From Maritalea mobilis (GTDB lineage: Bacteria; Pseudomonadota; Alphaproteobacteria; Rhodobacterales; Rhodobacteraceae): a stretch of DNA of 64,000 nucleotides. Of this stretch, positions 51,595-59,971 are shown piece by piece. The stretch is taken from NCBI RefSeq assembly GCF_019800885.1, contig NZ_JAHVKE010000001.1, positions 1,674,001 to 1,738,000 of the forward strand, read 5' to 3'. Within the stretch, counting starts at the first letter, position 1; each line of letters opens with the position of its first letter. Both the position numbers and the translations under genes were made by a program. The notes below the pieces were generated by a model. The model did not search any database, was not told where the DNA came from, and was given only the letters and a program-made list of their open reading frames with translations.

Positions 51595-52352
51595 TCCGGC
51601 GCCTCGCGATCCTGCTTGCGGCGCTGGTCGCCTTTGCCACGCCAGCCATGGCCGAACGGGTTGTCGCCGGCCTCAGCCGCGACGCGATCTCGATCACCAC
51701 GAATTTCGAAGGCTCCGAGATCCTGATTTTCGGCGCGGTCAGCCGAGAGGCCCCCGCCCCCGAAGGCGCACCGCTGGAGGTCATCATCACGGTCGAGGGG
51801 CCAAGCCGCCCCGTGACCGTCCGCCGCAAGGAGCGCCGGTTCGGCATCTGGGTGAACACGGACGCGGCGGACGTGGACTCGGCCCCGACCTTTTACGCCG
51901 TGGCCAGCACCTCGCCCATGGCGATCGCGCTGACACAGACCGAGGATTTGCGCCACCGCATCTCGATCCCGCGCGCGATCCGCGCCGTCGGCGTCGATGT
52001 CGGCGATCTTTCGAATTTCACAGACGCGCTGATCCGGCTGCGCATGGACGATCGGCTTTACCAGTTGAACGAAGGCGCGGTGACACTGCGCGACGAAACC
52101 TTGTTCGACACCTCGATCCGGCTGCCGGCGAACCTGACCGAGGGCGATTACCGCACCCGGATTTTCCTGACCCGGGACGGCGAGGTGATCGACGCATTCG
52201 AGACCGACATCGCCGTGCGCAAGGTCGGGCTGGAACGCTTGATCTACAACCTCGCCCACCAGCAACCCCTGGTCTACGGCATCCTGTCACTGATTATCGC
52301 AATCGCCGCCGGTTGGGGCGCTTCGGCAGCCTTCCGCTTTCTGCGCAGCTGA
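51591..52352 (+). CDS. TIGR02186 family membrane-anchored periplasmic protein
   Basis: A 253-residue protein with a signal peptide (RRLAILLAALVAFATPAMAE), a beta-rich periplasmic domain (VVAGLSRDAISITTNFEGSEILIFGAV) and one C-terminal membrane helix (LVYGILSLIIAIAAGWGASAAF). This is the architecture of the alphaproteobacterial TIGR02186 family, regularly found after TSUP exporters. Its function is unknown; an accessory role in anion export is the natural inference from the four-base overlap with the TSUP gene. Confidence 0.88.
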   Translation: MIRRLAILLAALVAFATPAMAERVVAGLSRDAISITTNFEGSEILIFGAVSREAPAPEGAPLEVIITVEGPSRPVTVRRKERRFGIWVNTDAADVDSAPTFYAVASTSPMAIALTQTEDLRHRISIPRAIRAVGVDVGDLSNFTDALIRLRMDDRLYQLNEGAVTLRDETLFDTSIRLPANLTEGDYRTRIFLTRDGEVIDAFETDIAVRKVGLERLIYNLAHQQPLVYGILSLIIAIAAGWGASAAFRFLRS

Positions 52353-52354
52353 GG

Positions 52355-52411
52355 GACCCGGGGGGGCTCTGCCCCCGCACCCCCGGAGTTTTCTGGCCAA
52401 GATGAAGGGGT
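52355..52411. repeat. hairpin plus conserved tail, terminator-like intergenic repeat
   Basis: GGGGGC-TCT-GCCCCC is followed by GCACCCCCGGAG and TTTTCTGGCCAAGATGAAG. The combination of a GC hairpin and a GGCCAAGATGAAG tail recurs in intergenic regions of Roseobacter-group genomes as I know them, so this is probably a dispersed terminator-like repeat. It separates the TIGR02186 gene from the convergent SDR gene. Confidence 0.55.
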
Positions 52412-52420
52412 GGGTTGGAG

Positions 52421-53149
52421 CTATCCGCGCCCGACATAGGGCATTTTCGTCGCCATGATCGTCTGGAACAGGACATTGGCCGAGAGCGGCAGGTCGGCCA
52501 TGCCCAGAACTGCGTCAGCCACGTGGTCCACGTCCATCATCGGTGGCGGGGCCTTGCCCGCTGCGACAGCAGCCTCGGCGATGCCGCGCAGAAGGTCGGT
52601 TTCAGCGTTGCCGATATCGATTTGACCACAGGCGATATCGAAAGGCCGTCCATCGAGCGCGATCTGCCGGGTCAGGCCGGTGACGCCATGTTTCGTCGCC
52701 GTGTAGGGGGCGGCGCCTTCGCGCGGGACATGGGCGGAAATCGATCCGTTGTTGATGATGCGCCCGCCCTGCGGGGCCTGCCTGCGCATTAGGCGAAAGG
52801 CCATGCGCGCGCACAGGAACATGCCTGTCAGGTTGACGTCGACCGCACGTTTCCAATCGTCGACGGCGATCTCGTCGATCGGAGCCGCCGGGGTGAAGAT
52901 GCCCGCGTTGTTGAAAAGCAGGTCGAGGCGCCCCTGCCCTTCGACGAAGTCGTGAAAGGCAACCTGCACGGCATCGGGGTCGGCAACGTCGCAAGGCAGC
53001 GCCACGGCGCGGTCATGGCTGGCGGCGATGGCTTCGAGCGGATCGGCACGCCGCGCGATCAGACCGACGGTCCACCCCGCGCCGAGGAGCTTTTCGGCCA
53101 CGGCGCGGCCAATCCCAGCGCTGGCCCCGGTGACGATGGCGGTTTTCAT
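52421..53149 (-). CDS. short-chain dehydrogenase/reductase
   Basis: A 242-residue classical SDR. The NAD(P) site is [20 protein letters not shown] (TGxxxGxG), followed by [11 protein letters not shown] (NNAG), and the active site [20 protein letters not shown] gives Ser, YxxxK. ATG 53149 has GGAGA five bases upstream and overlaps the helicase stop as ATGA. The substrate is unknown. Longer in-frame starts upstream lie inside the helicase gene and are rejected. Confidence 0.92.
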   Translation of the reverse strand: MKTAIVTGASAGIGRAVAEKLLGAGWTVGLIARRADPLEAIAASHDRAVALPCDVADPDAVQVAFHDFVEGQGRLDLLFNNAGIFTPAAPIDEIAVDDWKRAVDVNLTGMFLCARMAFRLMRRQAPQGGRIINNGSISAHVPREGAAPYTATKHGVTGLTRQIALDGRPFDIACGQIDIGNAETDLLRGIAEAAVAAGKAPPPMMDVDHVADAVLGMADLPLSANVLFQTIMATKMPYVGRG

Positions 53150-54675
53150 GGGGTCTCCTCCTGTGCTTCGAGGGCGAGGGGGGCGGCGGGCGCGACAAGA
53201 TCGTCTGTGCGCAACTCGGCCTTGGGGCGCGACAGGCGGTAGCGTGTGACCCAGATCAGGCGTTCCTCGGCGCGGGTGATGGCGACATAGGCCAACCGTT
53301 TCCACAGCGCCTGACCGGCTTCCATCCGGCCTGCGCGCGAGGCGGCATAGAGATCGGGTGCGAAAACCTGCACCTCGGGCCATTGCGAACCCTGCGCCTT
53401 GTGGATCGTCACCGCTGCCCCATGCAGAAAGGCCGCGCCCATGCGGGCGGCATAAGGAATGAAGGGTTCTTCCTCGTCGGGTTTCTCGATCTTGACGATG
53501 GAGGCGGCGGAGAAGCGCGGGTTCTCGGCCCCGATCACGTGCAGCCGTGAAAAGCCGGGCTTGGAGCCGGGGCCGAGATAGATCACCGGGGCGCCCTTGA
53601 TCAGGCCGCGCGCTTCGAGGTCGATGCGTTTCTTGCGGTGCTTGAGCGGCAGTTCGATCCCGTCGCAGATCAGGGGCTCGCCCGGCAGAAGCGCGTCCTC
53701 GGGCGCACCATGGGCCGCGCGGAAGGCCGCGATGAGGCGGATGCGGGTCGCGTTGCGCCAGACGAGCACGGGGCTGCGGGCCATCATGTCGCTGTCGACG
53801 CGCGGCGCCACCTGCACGCGGTCGTCCCGGGCGGCGGCATCCTCGACCATGCGCTCGAACCGCTCGAAACTGAGGTCCGGGTCGCCCAGCGCATGCGCCA
53901 GATCGAGGATCGGATTGTCGGCGTCCTGCCGGTGGATGCGGCGCAGTTCCAGCTTCTTCTCGGGGCTGAAGCGGTCGAACACCATCTGGCCGGACTGTCC
54001 AACCGGGGCCAGCTGCGCCGGGTCACCGAAGAGAACAAGCATCGGGAAGATCTCGCACAGATCCTCGAACTGCTTTTCATCCAGCATCGAGGATTCGTCG
54101 ATCAGCCCGATGTCGAGCGGGTCGTCGCGCCGTTTCCAGCCGGTGATGAAATCGGACCCGCGCAGCCCGGCGGCGGCTAGCGCGGCGGGCACGGATTTAT
54201 GCACCTCGTAGACGGCCTTGGCGCGATCCAGCGCCTCGTCCGTCAGCGCCTCGATCTCGGGGCGGTCGCCCTGCCCCGCAAGCCATTCCGCGACCTTCTC
54301 GTATTCCGGGTCATAGACCGGCGTGTAGAGGATGCGGTGGATCGTGGTCGCAGGCACCCCGCGCAGGCGCAACACGCTGGCGGCCTTGTTGGTGGGGGCC
54401 AGAACGGCGACGGTGCGGCGTTCGCGACGGCGTTTGCCCTCCCAATCGCCCGAGACGATATCGACGCCAGCGGCCTCCAGGCTTTTGACGAGTTCCGCCA
54501 AGAGCAGCGTCTTGCCCGATCCGGCCTTGCCGACGACGGCGAGAACGGTCGACTTCCCCTCGACCGCCGGGGTGAGCGTTTCGTGGTCGAGGTCCACGCC
54601 CATCCCGCGCAGCGCCTCGGCGATGCGGTCATGGGCGTGGGCTTGATCGTCGGAAAAGGGCATGGGCACGGTCAT
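53146..54675 (-). CDS. RecD-like superfamily 1 ATP-dependent helicase
   Basis: A 509-residue helicase of the RecD/AAA_30 type. Motif I is [18 protein letters not shown], motif Ia [15 protein letters not shown], motif [18 protein letters not shown], motif [15 protein letters not shown], and the C-terminal UvrD_C_2 domain has [14 protein letters not shown] (motif V) and [16 protein letters not shown] (motif VI). It unwinds DNA with 5'-3' polarity by analogy. It is shorter than RecD2 and lacks the RecBCD partners nearby. Confidence 0.9.
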   Translation of the reverse strand: MTVPMPFSDDQAHAHDRIAEALRGMGVDLDHETLTPAVEGKSTVLAVVGKAGSGKTLLLAELVKSLEAAGVDIVSGDWEGKRRRERRTVAVLAPTNKAASVLRLRGVPATTIHRILYTPVYDPEYEKVAEWLAGQGDRPEIEALTDEALDRAKAVYEVHKSVPAALAAAGLRGSDFITGWKRRDDPLDIGLIDESSMLDEKQFEDLCEIFPMLVLFGDPAQLAPVGQSGQMVFDRFSPEKKLELRRIHRQDADNPILDLAHALGDPDLSFERFERMVEDAAARDDRVQVAPRVDSDMMARSPVLVWRNATRIRLIAAFRAAHGAPEDALLPGEPLICDGIELPLKHRKKRIDLEARGLIKGAPVIYLGPGSKPGFSRLHVIGAENPRFSAASIVKIEKPDEEEPFIPYAARMGAAFLHGAAVTIHKAQGSQWPEVQVFAPDLYAASRAGRMEAGQALWKRLAYVAITRAEERLIWVTRYRLSRPKAELRTDDLVAPAAPLALEAQEETP

Positions 54676-54734
54676 GGACGGACCCTACCCAAGCCCGACC
54701 ACGGGCGCGAGGGCGAAACGCGTCGCGGGTCAGC

Positions 54735-55913
54735 TCACTTGACGTTCAACTCGCGCGGCAGGGAGGAAAAACACTCGTGCCCCTGCTCAGTGATGAGGAT
54801 CGGTTCGGTGATCTCGATCCCGCCATCATCGAGCCAGAGCGCGGGCATGAAGTGGAAAGTCATGCCCGGTTCCAGAACGGTCTTGTCGCCACGGCGGAAA
54901 CTCATGGTCCGCTCGCCCCAGTCGGGCGGATAGCTGAGACCGATGGCATAGCCGCAGCGCCCGTCTTTTTCAAAGCCCAAGCGATTGAGCGTCGTGTTGA
55001 ACGCGATGGCGATATCCTCGCAGGTGTTGCCGGGCTTGGCGGCCTCCAACGCCATCTCGGTCGCCTCGACCACGGCCTTTTCGGCCTCGCGGAACTTGTC
55101 GGGGATGTGGCCCAGGAACAGCGTGCGCGATTGAGGGCAATGGTAGCGGCGATAGCAGCCGGCGATCTCGAAAAAGGTCGACTCGCCCTCGCGCATGGGC
55201 TGTTCGTCCCATGTCAGGTGGGGTGCCGTCGCGTCGATGCCCGAAGGCGTCATGGGCACGATGGCCGGATAGTCGCCCCAGTGCCCCTCGGCCCCCTCGA
55301 CCCCGGCGCGGTAGATCTCGGCCACCAGCCGGTTCTTGGGCAGGCCCGGTTCGGCCACCTCCAGGATGGTGCGGTGCATATGCTCGACGATCCGGGCGGC
55401 GCGGCGCATGTACTCGATCTCGGCGGGGGATTTCACGGCGCGCTGCCAGTTGACGAGGCCGGTGGCGTCGATCAACTCCGCCTCGGGCAGTTCCTTCACC
55501 AGCACCTGATGGGCGGCGGCAGAGTAGTAGTAGTTGTCCAGTTCCACGCCGATCCGCCCCTTGGACCCGCCCTGTTGGCGGATCAGCTCGGCCAGCGTCT
55601 CATGCGGGTGCTTCTCGGGGTTCTGCACATAGGTGTCATCGTAGCCGTGAACGGCCTCGTCCTCCATCCAGACCGTGCGCAGCGCCCCGCGTGTGTCGAT
55701 CCCGCGCCCCCACCAGAACGGATCGCCCGACAAGCCCAGTAGCACCGCCTGGTGCACGTAGAAGGACCAGCCGTCATAGCCCGAGAGCCACGCCATGTTT
55801 GACGGGTCGGTGACGATGATCCAGCCGAGTCCCCGCTTTTCCATCTCGGCGCGGGTGCGCGCGATGCGGATCTGGTATTCTTCGGTCGGGAAGTTGTAGA
55901 TGCGAGAGACCAT
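54735..55913 (-). CDS. M24 pita-bread-fold hydrolase (ectoine hydrolase DoeA/EutD-like)
   Basis: A 392-residue protein with the creatinase N-terminal domain and a C-terminal M24 fold. It opens EEYQIRIARTRAEMEKRGLGW and has HWGDYPAIVPMTPSGIDATA. The five metal ligands of true M24 peptidases are replaced (for example GCYRRYHCPQSRTLFLGH where D..D is expected, and GYAIGLSYPPDWGE where the His motif lies), as in metal-free creatinase and ectoine hydrolase. I consider an ectoine/5-hydroxyectoine or related amide hydrolase most likely; the usual deacetylase partner is not adjacent. Confidence 0.8.
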   Translation of the reverse strand: MVSRIYNFPTEEYQIRIARTRAEMEKRGLGWIIVTDPSNMAWLSGYDGWSFYVHQAVLLGLSGDPFWWGRGIDTRGALRTVWMEDEAVHGYDDTYVQNPEKHPHETLAELIRQQGGSKGRIGVELDNYYYSAAAHQVLVKELPEAELIDATGLVNWQRAVKSPAEIEYMRRAARIVEHMHRTILEVAEPGLPKNRLVAEIYRAGVEGAEGHWGDYPAIVPMTPSGIDATAPHLTWDEQPMREGESTFFEIAGCYRRYHCPQSRTLFLGHIPDKFREAEKAVVEATEMALEAAKPGNTCEDIAIAFNTTLNRLGFEKDGRCGYAIGLSYPPDWGERTMSFRRGDKTVLEPGMTFHFMPALWLDDGGIEITEPILITEQGHECFSSLPRELNVK

Positions 55914-56157
55914 CGGCGCGTCTTTCAGGTTCGTGAACAGGGCTCGGCCACGTCACCGCGGAACGCCATCGGGTGCAATGCCAAAGCCGACCGCCCCACG
56001 CAAATGCGCGACCTTTCAGTCGGATACCGGGCAGTATGCCCGTTCAGCGGGCGGCCTGCCAATGCCGTGCCTCTCCTGCGGCAGATGCACCGCCCCGGGT
56101 TGCGTTTTGCCCCGCCCTCACGTTTGACTGCGCCCAAATCGAAAAGGAGTCTCCCGA

Positions 56158-57528
56158 ATGCTGACCAATGACGAACTCGCGAAATGGGATCGCGAAAGCT
56201 TCATGCACCCCTCGACGCACCTTGCGCAGCACGCGCGGGGCGAGGCACCGGGCAAGATCATCAAGACAGCCGAGGGCTGTTTCATCACCGATCGTGACGG
56301 CAACCGGATGCTGGATGCCTTCGCCGGGCTTTACTGCGTGAATATCGGCTATGGACGGCAGGAGGTGGCCGAGGCCATCGCCGATCAGGCGCGCGAACTG
56401 GCCTATTACCACGCCTATGTCGGCCACGGCACCGAGGCCTCGGTCACGCTGGCCCACATGGTGATGGAGCGTGCACCGGATCACATGTCCAAGGTCTATT
56501 TCGGCCTTGGCGGATCGGACGCCAACGAGACCAACATCAAGCTGGTCTGGTACTACAACAACATCCGCGGCCTGCCGCAGAAGAAAAAGATCATCTCGCG
56601 CTGGCGCGGCTATCACGGCTCGGGGTTGATGTCGGGCTCGCTGACCGGCCTGACGCTCTTCCATCAGAAATTCGACCTGCCGCTCGACACGGTGCTGCAC
56701 ACCACCTCGCCCTATTACTACCGGCGCGATGACCTGTCCCTGTCCGAGGAGCAGTTCACCGCGAAATGCGCCGCCGACCTGGAAGAGATGATCGAGCGCG
56801 AGGGTGCCGACACCATCGCCGCTTTCATCGCCGAGCCGATGCTGGGCACGGGCGGGATCGTGCCGCCGCCCGCCGGCTACTGGCAGGCCATCGAGCCGAT
56901 CCTGCGCAAGCACGATATCCTTCTGATCGCGGACGAGGTCGTGACCGGCTTTGGGCGTCTGGGGTCGATGTTCGGCAGCCCGCATTACGGCATCACGCCC
57001 GACATCATGACCATCGCCAAGGGCCTGACCAGCGCCTACGCGCCGCTGTCGGGGTCCATCCTGTCCGACAAGGTCTGGAAGGTGCTGGAACAGGGCACCG
57101 ATGAAAACGGCCCCATCGGCCACGGCTGGACCTACTCGGCGCACCCGATCGGGGCGGCGGCCGGGGTTGCAAACCTCAAACTGGTCGACAGCCTGAACCT
57201 TGTGCAGAACGCGGGCGAGGTCGGCCCTTACCTGACCAAGACCATGGCCGAGGCCATCGGCGAGCATGCCAATGTCGGCGAAGTGCGCGGCGAAGGGATG
57301 CTGACCGCCGTGGAACTGGTCAAGGATCGCGACAGCCGCACCTTCTTTGATGCCGCCGACAAGATCACCCCGCAGGTGGTCGCGGCGATGGGCCGTCGCG
57401 GCGTCGTGGCCCGCGCCATGCCGCAGGGCGATATTATCGGCTACGCCCCGCCGCTCTGCCTCTCGCGCGAGGAAGCCGACACGGTGGTTCAGGCCACCGC
57501 CGACGCGATCAAGGAAGTGCTGGGCTAA
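56158..57528 (+). CDS. class III omega-aminotransferase
   Basis: A 456-residue PLP enzyme closely resembling the structurally studied omega-transaminase of Ruegeria sp. TM1040. The N-terminus WDRESFMHPSTHLAQHARGE and FAGLYCVNIGYGRQEVAEAI match that group. PLP contacts include YFGLGGSDANETNIKLVWYY and LLIADEVVTGFGRLGSMFG, and the catalytic Lys is in TIAKGLTSAYAPLSG. It transfers amino groups from amines or beta-amino acids to pyruvate. ATG follows AAAAGGAG. The divergent gap (244 bases) to the M24 hydrolase contains an inverted repeat GCCCG-TTCAG-CGGGC and shows no clear promoter. Confidence 0.92.
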   Translation: MLTNDELAKWDRESFMHPSTHLAQHARGEAPGKIIKTAEGCFITDRDGNRMLDAFAGLYCVNIGYGRQEVAEAIADQARELAYYHAYVGHGTEASVTLAHMVMERAPDHMSKVYFGLGGSDANETNIKLVWYYNNIRGLPQKKKIISRWRGYHGSGLMSGSLTGLTLFHQKFDLPLDTVLHTTSPYYYRRDDLSLSEEQFTAKCAADLEEMIEREGADTIAAFIAEPMLGTGGIVPPPAGYWQAIEPILRKHDILLIADEVVTGFGRLGSMFGSPHYGITPDIMTIAKGLTSAYAPLSGSILSDKVWKVLEQGTDENGPIGHGWTYSAHPIGAAAGVANLKLVDSLNLVQNAGEVGPYLTKTMAEAIGEHANVGEVRGEGMLTAVELVKDRDSRTFFDAADKITPQVVAAMGRRGVVARAMPQGDIIGYAPPLCLSREEADTVVQATADAIKEVLG

Positions 57529-57543
57529 CCACAGGCCCACACC

Positions 57544-57568
57544 GGGGAAGGCGCCCACAGCCTTCCCC
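57544..57568 (+). terminator. terminator of the aminotransferase gene
   Basis: GGGGAAGGC (57544-57552) pairs perfectly with GCCTTCCCC (57560-57568) around a seven-base loop and is followed by CCTTTACCCCTTT. Confidence 0.7.
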
Positions 57569-57586
57569 CTTTACCCCTTTCCCCCG

Positions 57587-57615
57587 GCGCGGTTACATGA
57601 CCGCGCTTTTCTTTT
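57587..57615 (+). terminator. second tandem terminator / leader attenuator before the DUF4178 operon
   Basis: GCGCGGT (57587-57593) pairs with ACCGCGC (57600-57606) around six bases, followed directly by TTTTCTTTT. It ends only about 28 bases before ATG 57643, so it is either a backup terminator for the upstream gene or an attenuator in the leader of the DUF4178 operon. Confidence 0.75.
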
Positions 57616-57642
57616 CCGATTTCGATCACGTCACGATTGCCG

Positions 57643-58263
57643 ATGCCCGACCCTGCCCTGACCTGCCCGAATTGCGGCTATGGATTTCCCGAGCTTCGGC
57701 ACTCCACACGCATGTTCGATTGCCCAGCCTGTGGCACGACCCTCTTTCGCGGGCAGGACGCGCTTGCCCCGATGGGCGATCACGGAGTGATGCACGAAAC
57801 CCCGATGCTGTTCGGGATCGGCGACGCGGTCTGGGCCGACGGGACGCAATTCGAGGTCGTGGGCCATGCCCGTTTCGACTATGGTCGCGGCTTCTGGGAC
57901 GAGATGTGGGCGCTCGATGGCAACGGCGATGGCGCATGGCTGTCGATCGATGAAGGTGATGTCGTGCTGCAACGCGCCTTTCCGCCCGGGTCCGGCCCGC
58001 GCCAACCCGACCCGCTGCCTGTTGGCCATGACTTCACGTATCAAGGCCGAAAATACACCGTGACCGAAGCCGACTTGGCCAAATGCGTCGCGATCCGTGG
58101 CGAGTTTCCCGAAGTTCTGGAAATCGGTGAGCAACATCTCTTCATCAACGCCGCTGGCCGCGACGGGGAGGTGCTGTCTGGCGAGTTCTGGGACGGCGTG
58201 CATCAATGGTTCGAAGGCGTCTGGCTTGATCCCTTCACCCTCACGGTGCGGTCGGGCGCATGA
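57643..58263 (+). CDS. DUF4178 protein with zinc ribbon
   Basis: A 206-residue soluble protein. The N-terminal zinc ribbon is CPNCGYGF...FDCPACGTTLF (residues about 8-38). The DUF4178 domain follows from LFGIGDAVWADGTQFEVVGHA to the C-terminus, containing WDEMWALDGNGDGAWLSIDE, the typical Y/W-rich strand pair. No membrane segment is present. The stop overlaps the next gene by four bases. DUF4178 function is unknown; members are regularly next to DUF350 and spermidine-synthase-like genes. TTG 57637 is an alternative start. Confidence 0.82.
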   Translation: MPDPALTCPNCGYGFPELRHSTRMFDCPACGTTLFRGQDALAPMGDHGVMHETPMLFGIGDAVWADGTQFEVVGHARFDYGRGFWDEMWALDGNGDGAWLSIDEGDVVLQRAFPPGSGPRQPDPLPVGHDFTYQGRKYTVTEADLAKCVAIRGEFPEVLEIGEQHLFINAAGRDGEVLSGEFWDGVHQWFEGVWLDPFTLTVRSGA

Positions 58264-59549
58264 CACGGGCAGACGCGCTTTCCTCGATCAACTGTACGCA
58301 GTGCGGGGCCGGCCTCTCGGTTCTGGGCGGCGGGCGCGTCCTGTCGCATGTCTGCGGCTATTGCGGCGCGGTCCTCGACACGCAGGATAATTACAAGATC
58401 CTGACCTCGATCGGGAAACGCGACCATCCCGACAGCCCGGTCAAGATCGGCATGAGCCTGACATACCGGGACGTACCCTTCACCGTGATCGGTACGCTCG
58501 GCATGAGTGAAACCTATCGCGGACGCACATGGCGTTGGGTCGAACACCAGCTTTTCTCACCCACCCATGGCTACGCCTGGTTGAGTTGGGAGGACGGCCA
58601 TGTCCTGTTCACCCGCAAGATCCGCGATTTCAACATGGGCCATTGGCTGAGTTCCGGCACCGTGGAACGGGCCGAGACTCCACCGACGCGCCAGTATGCG
58701 GGCGAGCGCTACAAGTATTACGAGACGACGGTCGCGCAGATCGACTTCATGGAAGGCGAATTCAACTGGGTGCCGCGGATCGGCGAGACCACTGAAACGA
58801 TCACCCTGTTGGGCCCCTCGGCCATGCTGTCGCTCACCCGCAGCGAGACCGAGCGCGAGGTGGAACTTACGACACTGATGGACCGTGACACGGTTCTTTC
58901 GGAACTCGGCTTGGATGCGGCGGCCATCGGTTCGGCCCAGCGCCACGCGTTGACCCCCTACAAGCCGATGCGAGAAGAAGGGTTCCTACGCCGATCCTTG
59001 CTGGCCTCCGCCATCGGAGCCGTTGTGCTTGCCGTCACGCTCTCCGGCGGCAGCGGATCGGTCGTGATGCCGCCCACGCGCGTTCCCGTCGACAGCCTTC
59101 CCAAGAATTTCAGCTTCGACGTGACGAATGCCTCGCAACTCAGCATCATCAGCTTGCAGGGCAACGCGGATAACGGGTGGTCTGCCTTCTCCGCCGAAGT
59201 CGCTGGCCCAAGCGGGGAACCCCTTACCGCCGGTGTGGGCGTGGTCGAATACTACCAGGGGATTGAGGATGGCGAGCGCTGGAGCGAAGGCTCGAACAGC
59301 GACAGAATCCGGTTCCGCCCCGCCGAGACGGGAACACACACGATCACGCTGACCCTCGAAGAAGACGGCACGGAAGGTTTGCGCGGGCGCCCGGCCAGCA
59401 CCGTCACGCTCAGCGTCGAAGAAGGCAAGATCAGCGCGTTCTGGCTGATCATCGCGGCCGTGCTGTTCGGGCTTGGCTGGATGGCCGTCACCGCGCGGCG
59501 TTCTGTCTACCACGCACGCCGGTTTGCCGGGTCGGACTGGTCGGACTAG
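58260..59549 (+). CDS. DUF4178 protein with zinc ribbon and membrane segments
   Basis: A 429-residue protein overlapping the previous gene as ATGA. The zinc ribbon is CTQCGAGL...HVCGYCGAVLD (residues about 12-42), and the DUF4178 domain runs from KIGMSLTYRDVPFTVIGTLG to the WRWVEHQLFSPTHGYAWLSWED block and beyond. A hydrophobic helix near residues 240-262 leads into a beta-rich extracytoplasmic domain, and a second helix, ISAFWLIIAAVLFGLGWMAV, lies near the C-terminus. Topology suggests cytoplasmic DUF4178, periplasmic domain, cytoplasmic tail. It looks like the membrane-bound partner of the preceding soluble paralogue. Confidence 0.83.
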   Translation: MTRADALSSINCTQCGAGLSVLGGGRVLSHVCGYCGAVLDTQDNYKILTSIGKRDHPDSPVKIGMSLTYRDVPFTVIGTLGMSETYRGRTWRWVEHQLFSPTHGYAWLSWEDGHVLFTRKIRDFNMGHWLSSGTVERAETPPTRQYAGERYKYYETTVAQIDFMEGEFNWVPRIGETTETITLLGPSAMLSLTRSETEREVELTTLMDRDTVLSELGLDAAAIGSAQRHALTPYKPMREEGFLRRSLLASAIGAVVLAVTLSGGSGSVVMPPTRVPVDSLPKNFSFDVTNASQLSIISLQGNADNGWSAFSAEVAGPSGEPLTAGVGVVEYYQGIEDGERWSEGSNSDRIRFRPAETGTHTITLTLEEDGTEGLRGRPASTVTLSVEEGKISAFWLIIAAVLFGLGWMAVTARRSVYHARRFAGSDWSD

Positions 59550-59559
59550 GAGTGACGCC

Positions 59560-59736
59560 ATGACCCCGTTCCGCCTTGTCATCATCCTGGGCTGCGCCGC
59601 CTTCCTGTCGGGGGCCACCTATCTTTCGTGGTTCGGCGTCGCGCGCGAAAGCGGCGATCTGGCCGCCAGTGCCGCCTCCATTCGCGCCGGGTCCGGCACC
59701 GGCGGCGGCTATTCTTCATTCGGACGGGTCAAATGA
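59560..59736 (+). CDS. 58-residue single-helix membrane microprotein
   Basis: ATG 59560 is preceded by AGGAGTG. The product has one N-terminal hydrophobic helix (FRLVIILGCAAFLSGATYLSWF) and a Ser/Gly-rich tail (SGDLAASAASIRAGSGTGGG). No family is recognised. Its place between the second DUF4178 gene and DUF350, with 10- and 16-base gaps, makes it part of the operon. Confidence 0.65.
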   Translation: MTPFRLVIILGCAAFLSGATYLSWFGVARESGDLAASAASIRAGSGTGGGYSSFGRVK

Positions 59737-59752
59737 ACGGAAAGGATGCGTG

Positions 59753-59971
59753 ATGCTTGACGCAATTGTCTGGGCCGAGGTCGTCTCGACCATCTTTTAC
59801 ACGGCGCTTGGGCTGATCTTGCTGTGGGGCAGCTGGAAGGTGATCCAGCTGATGTCGCCCTTCTCGATCATCAAGGAGATCGAGGAAGACCAGAACACCT
59901 CGCTGGCCGTGCTGATCGCGTCGGTCTTCATCTCCATGTCGATCATCATCGCCGCCGTCATCCTGTCTTGA
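59753..59971 (+). CDS. DUF350 (YjfL-like) membrane protein
   Basis: A 72-residue protein of two hydrophobic helices, VVSTIFYTALGLILLWGSW and LAVLIASVFISMSIIIAAVI, flanking the conserved IIKEIEEDQNTSLAV loop of DUF350. In E. coli the homologue YjfL lies in the PspA-like yjf operon. Its function is unknown. The stop overlaps the next gene's TTG start as TTGA. Confidence 0.88.
   Translation: MLDAIVWAEVVSTIFYTALGLILLWGSWKVIQLMSPFSIIKEIEEDQNTSLAVLIASVFISMSIIIAAVILS

Noticed and set aside
56134-56139. TTGACT as a -35 element for the omega-aminotransferase gene
   Set aside because: It lies only about 20 bases before the start codon and its -10 would fall on the ribosome site. No matching -10 is present.
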